Positions 60,598-64,000 of a DNA stretch of 64,000 bases are shown here, piece by piece. The first letter of the stretch is position 1, and the number at the start of each line of letters is the position of its first letter. Position numbers and translations under genes: made by a program. Location of the stretch: NCBI GenBank assembly GCA_033060915.1, contig CM065387.1, forward strand, positions 27,210,001-27,274,000, given 5' to 3'. The DNA comes from Euryodendron excelsum. Lineage: Eukaryota > Streptophyta > Magnoliopsida > Ericales > Pentaphylacaceae. Under the pieces are notes generated by a model. That model was given only the letters and a program-made list of their open reading frames with translations, had not been told where the DNA came from and searched no databases.

Positions 60598-60641
60598 GCT
60601 GCACCTCTTTTTCTGTCTTTGCTTGTTGAAGACAGAAAACG
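60598..60641 (-). other. polypurine tract and hairpin of OG6
   Basis: Minus-strand AGAAAAAGAGG (60614-60604) lies 6 nt before the 3' LTR. TTTTCTGTCTT (60609-60619) pairs with AAGACAGAAAA (60629-60639), an 11-bp perfect stem at the same place as in OG4. Confidence 0.75.
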
Positions 60642-61809
60642 ATAAAGTAAGAGTCATATGTTAACCGTAAGGCTGTCGGGGGGACGGACTTTGAAAATTT
60701 TTCGACAATGGGGGTTCGAAAATGGATATTGGGCCCGAAAGTCCTTCGAAAACGAGTTTTGACAGGAAAAAGGGCAAAGTTGCCCAGACTTTCAAAACTG
60801 GCGTCACTGCTTTGGCAAATTTGGTTGGTGCTACTCGCAAGCTTGGGAACAAAACCAGAAAATTTTTTAGTTCAAACACCTGCGGGATTTGAAGGATTTT
60901 TGAAAAATCAAGAGTGTTTGTGAGGGAACCGACCTGGACATTTGAAGGAGCACTTCTTAGAGATCCCGAGTAATTGCCGGAAGTAGACCACGTTGCCGGA
61001 AAGGCCGCTGGAAGAGAAGGTTTTGTCGGAGAACTTTGAGAGGTGAGTTTTCTATCATATGTTAATTTTAATGTGTAGAATTCCGTTTAAGTCATGTGAA
61101 TAGTGGAAACTGATATTTTGACATGCTTTGAATACTGTGGTGATGTTATTTTTGCATTTTGGTGCTTGTTGAACTAAATTTAAGTGATTTTACGCGATTA
61201 TGTGAAGAGGATTTTTTGCAAGAATTGGAGGTTTGTTCCTACAAGCTTGGGCATTGGGTTTTTTGGCTAAATTTTTGTGCCATGTGCCTTAGAAAAATGT
61301 GTTTAACAACTGTATGAAGTTTCGTGATTTTTTTTAAACTTGGTGAATTTTTGATTTTTTGAAAAATAGGAAAATACTTAGAAAATTAGGAAAATGGGAA
61401 AACTTAAGAAATTGATGAAATTTTTAGAGTTTAAAACTTGAAAAAAATAGGGAATATTTTAGAAAACATTTCAAATGATTTTGAGGAATTTTAGGACATT
61501 TTTGAAAACCATTGATTTACTGAAAAAAAAATAAAACATGTGTTTGGAAAATTTTCAAAAATTGAAAAGTATACGCAGGTGTTGATGTTATATGATTATA
61601 ACGTTGTGAAGTGCACGGTTTGTGTTTTGTGTTGATGTCATGGGTGTTGTAGGGACCATTTTTAAACGAAACGCTATCAAATTTTTTAGAAATTAGGGAA
61701 AGAGTTCGAAATGGTTTAGAAATAAAATCTTTTTGAAAGAAAAAGACAAAAAACCCTTTTGACTTGAAGTTGGAAAATCATAAAGTGTAGGAAATTCGTT
61801 TTGACTTAT
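60642..61809 (+). other. OG6 antisense-gene leader exon and partial intron
   Basis: The exon part has GTTGCCGGAAAGGCCGCTGG and ends TTTGAGAG before the GTGAGTTTT donor (61043). The A/T-rich intron then runs until OG7 interrupts. The PMD coding exon would lie to the right, outside the window. The open frames at 60661-60923 read the exon in other senses and are not supported. Confidence 0.55.
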
Positions 61810-64000
61810 TGTCATGCCCAGATTTTTTGCACTCGAGGAATACACACACAAGAAGGAAAAATATTGTACTCGTTAGAACTCACATCCTAAAAGAATGAGT
61901 GCGATTAGGTTTGAATTGAAAATCGATTTGAATAAAGGGCTTTTGGAAAACATTTGGAGTCACCACCTAACTTGATTAAGGTGAGTTAGGTTACTGAAAA
62001 TAAGCAAAATCCAAAGACTACACTTAGGGTTTTTAAAAACGATTTTGAAAATACTTCCTCAAGAGAGGGTTTTTAGGAAAACAGGATGTCTGGCAACCTT
62101 TGAAAAATATGTAAGCCCTTTTTTGAAAATAAACTCCATTTTGGTCTTTGAAAACAGTGATCCTAAGTTCGGAGGTTGGTTACGTGTAAGGAAGACGCAC
62201 TAAGCCATCACCCTACCACGCCCTTGCAGTACCTACATGTCTATTTACCCTAGATTCACCTATGAGAATCTTCAACTAACAAATGTTTAATCCTATCTAC
62301 TTTAAAAAAATAATGTTTAAAAAGAATGATGCATGAGATGTAAATGCAAGAAAAAGAGAATTGGAAAATAAATTTGAAAAAGAAGAATTGAAGAGAAATT
62401 GATTTGATTTTAGAAAAGAGATTCGAAAAGATAGATTTGAAATTAAAAAGCTTAGAAACTAGAAATAGAGATTTGAAAATAGAAATTTAGAATTCGAAGT
62501 TGAAAAAAAGTTGTGGAAATAGAAGTTTGGAAAAGGTTGTGGAATTAGAGATTTGAAAAAGGTTGTGACCGCACCCATGAGGGTTGCCTACGTATCTTTT
62601 TTGAGGAATAAGGTCAGCCGTAGTTCGGACAAAAGTTCGATAGAAAATATAAGGTTTAATTGGAAAAAGAAATTGAATTGGAATTTAGATTTGATTTGAA
62701 TTTAGAATAGAAGATTGGAATTTAAAACGGAAGAATAGAGACCCTAGACCTAGAAATATAGGATTTATGAAGGACTCGAGATTCATGAAAGACTTGACTC
62801 GAATATTGGACTTGGAAGATCGAAGAAAGATTGGATTTAGGAAGGGTTCGAATTAGGAAAGGTCCGATTTAGGAAATTTTCAAAACAGGAAAGTGTCATT
62901 TTTGGAAAATTTTGTTTTATGAAAGTTGCAATTTTCGAAAGATTCAAATTAGGAAAATTTGAAAATGGAAGAGTTTTGAAATTAGGAAAGTTTCATTTTA
63001 AGAAAGTATTGGAATTGGAAAGTTTTGAATTTAGAAAAAATTTCATTTTAAGAAAGTATTGAAATTGGAAAGTTTTGAATTTAGAATGTTTGGAAATAGG
63101 GAAGTTTTGAAAGTTGGAAAATTGTGAGTTTAGAAAGTTTCGAATTTAGATAGTTTTAGATTTGGAAAGATTTGAAGTTTAGGGAAGTTTAGAATTTTAG
63201 AAAGATTCAAAGCTTGAGTTTTAGAAATTCTTGAAATTAGGAAAGGTTTTGAGTTTAAGAAGGGTTTGAAGAATTAGATTTGGAAAGTTAAGATTTGGAA
63301 AGGGATGGAATTAAGAAATGTTTGAAAGCTTAAAGTTTAAGGAAAGGTTTAAAAATTTAAGTTTAGAAAACTTAAGGTTTAGGAAAGTATTAGATTAGGA
63401 AGGAGTTGAATGAGGAAAGATTTGGGTTTGGAAGGATTGAGATTCCTATTTCTTAAAGCAAGGGATTGGATTTTGTTTCTATAAAGAGATGTTTTGATTT
63501 TGTTTCCAAAAACGGAGGATAGAATCTAGTTTCCTAAAGGCAAGATTGGATTTGGCTTCCTAAAGGGAAGATTGGATTTGGCATGGATTTGAAAAGATGG
63601 AGTTTTGGAAATTCTAGTTTTGGGAAGACTATAGTTTTGAGGTAGAAAATAGGTTTTGGAAATATATATAGTTTTGATGTAGAAAACAAGATATTTTGGA
63701 AACCTAGGTTTTGAGGCCAAAAATAAGGGATTGGAAATCATGCTTTTGGGAAGGAAAATTAGGATTTTCTAATTGTTGGCTCTAGGGCTTGACTTAAACA
63801 CCAAGAAAAAGGATTTTTGGAAAGTGAGTTTTCCAGAAAGAGGGATTTTTGGAAGAAAAACCTAGAGAGGAGTTTCTAGAAAGTGAATTTTGAAAAAAGA
63901 GTTTTTGGAAAGAAATCCTAGAAAGGAGTTTATAGAAAGTGAATTTTTAGGAAAGCGTTTAGGGAGTGTCTTTAAAAAGTGAATCCGAAGAAGGTGTTTT
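61810..64000 (-). mobile_element. OG7: 3'-terminal 2.2 kb of an Ogre-like LTR, running off the right edge
   Basis: It begins TGTCATGCCCAG on the plus strand (minus-strand LTR end TGGGCATGACA), with left flank cttat as a presumed target duplication. It follows the other LTRs through the primer-site echo (61957-61965), conserved block (62161-62240) and G-poor tract (62340-64000, GGAAAGTTT-type on this strand). Whether it is a solo LTR or the 3' LTR of a full element cannot be seen. Confidence 0.8.

Larger units (their letters stand above)
55873..61809 (-). mobile_element. OG6: 3' LTR and 3' internal end of an Ogre-like element, cut by OG7
   Basis: 3' LTR 60597-55873 on the minus strand, polypurine tract, then internal sequence 60598-61809 collinear with OG4 29022-30240, which includes the antisense leader exon with its donor (plus strand, exon ending 61042) and part of the intron. 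OG7 interrupts the intron at 61810. The left flank atcgt (55868-55872) should be one target-duplication copy. Confidence 0.8.

Noticed and set aside
1..64000. Host protein-coding, tRNA or rRNA genes
   Set aside because: Every stretch is accounted for by LTRs or internal retroelement sequence; no cloverleaf-forming or rRNA-like sequence was noticed by eye.

Overview
This window looks like intergenic plant chromatin with no recognisable host gene. It is a stack of nested Ty3/gypsy LTR retrotransposons. The evidence is structural: repeated TG...CA-bounded long terminal repeats (LTRs) of 4.0-5.6 kb, tRNA-complementary primer sites, polypurine tracts, 5-bp target duplications and decayed gag. The giant LTRs, a tRNA-Arg-type primer site, a gag spacer of the HKIQDLID type and an antisense plant-mobile-domain (PMD) gene point to the Tat/Ogre lineage of a flowering plant with a repeat-rich genome. 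The species cannot be read from the sequence.

Names are mine. ATH1 (1-2180, minus) is the 5' end of an Athila-like element (gag, primer site, 1.3-kb LTR) running off the left edge. It sits in the leader of OG1 (2181-6409, minus; 5' LTR 2369-6409). OG1 and OG2 both appear to lie in an older plus-strand element, OGH, seen at 6410-6558 and 46887-48913. OG2 (6559-46886, plus) has a 5' LTR, leader, gag, antisense PMD gene and truncated 3' LTR. Three later insertions spread it over 40 kb: a 5.57-kb solo LTR, OG3 (14323-19891, target duplication aagag); an Athila-like solo LTR, ATH2 (23337-42775); and, inside ATH2, the complete OG4 (23833-42054, minus, 18.2 kb). To the right, OG5 (48914-55872, plus) interrupts OGH, OG6 (55873-61809, minus) interrupts OG5, and OG7 (61810 onward, minus) interrupts OG6.

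OG2 and OG4 share one non-autonomous design: a 4.6-5.2-kb LTR, a tRNA-Arg primer site, a leader of about 1.5 kb, a short gag-like frame lacking a recognisable capsid region, about 2 kb of non-coding DNA, then on the opposite strand a PMD gene, and finally the polypurine tract. No protease, reverse transcriptase, RNase H or integrase is visible, so they presumably depended on an autonomous relative. The antisense gene appears to be spliced: a leader exon near the 3' LTR ends in a GTGAGTTTT donor conserved in three elements, an intron of about 0.9 kb reaches an acceptor one base before the ATG, and a small intron precedes an acidic last exon.

The LTRs share an architecture. The part upstream of the TATA box carries several minisatellites whose copy number differs between copies, and GCGCCACT/AGTGGCGC palindromes. 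Downstream come 1-2 kb of almost G-free (sense strand) sequence, a conserved 80-bp block, a hairpin and a 9-nt copy of the primer-site sequence. All coding frames carry stops or frameshifts. Boundaries were read by eye and are exact to a few bases where the termini are clear.
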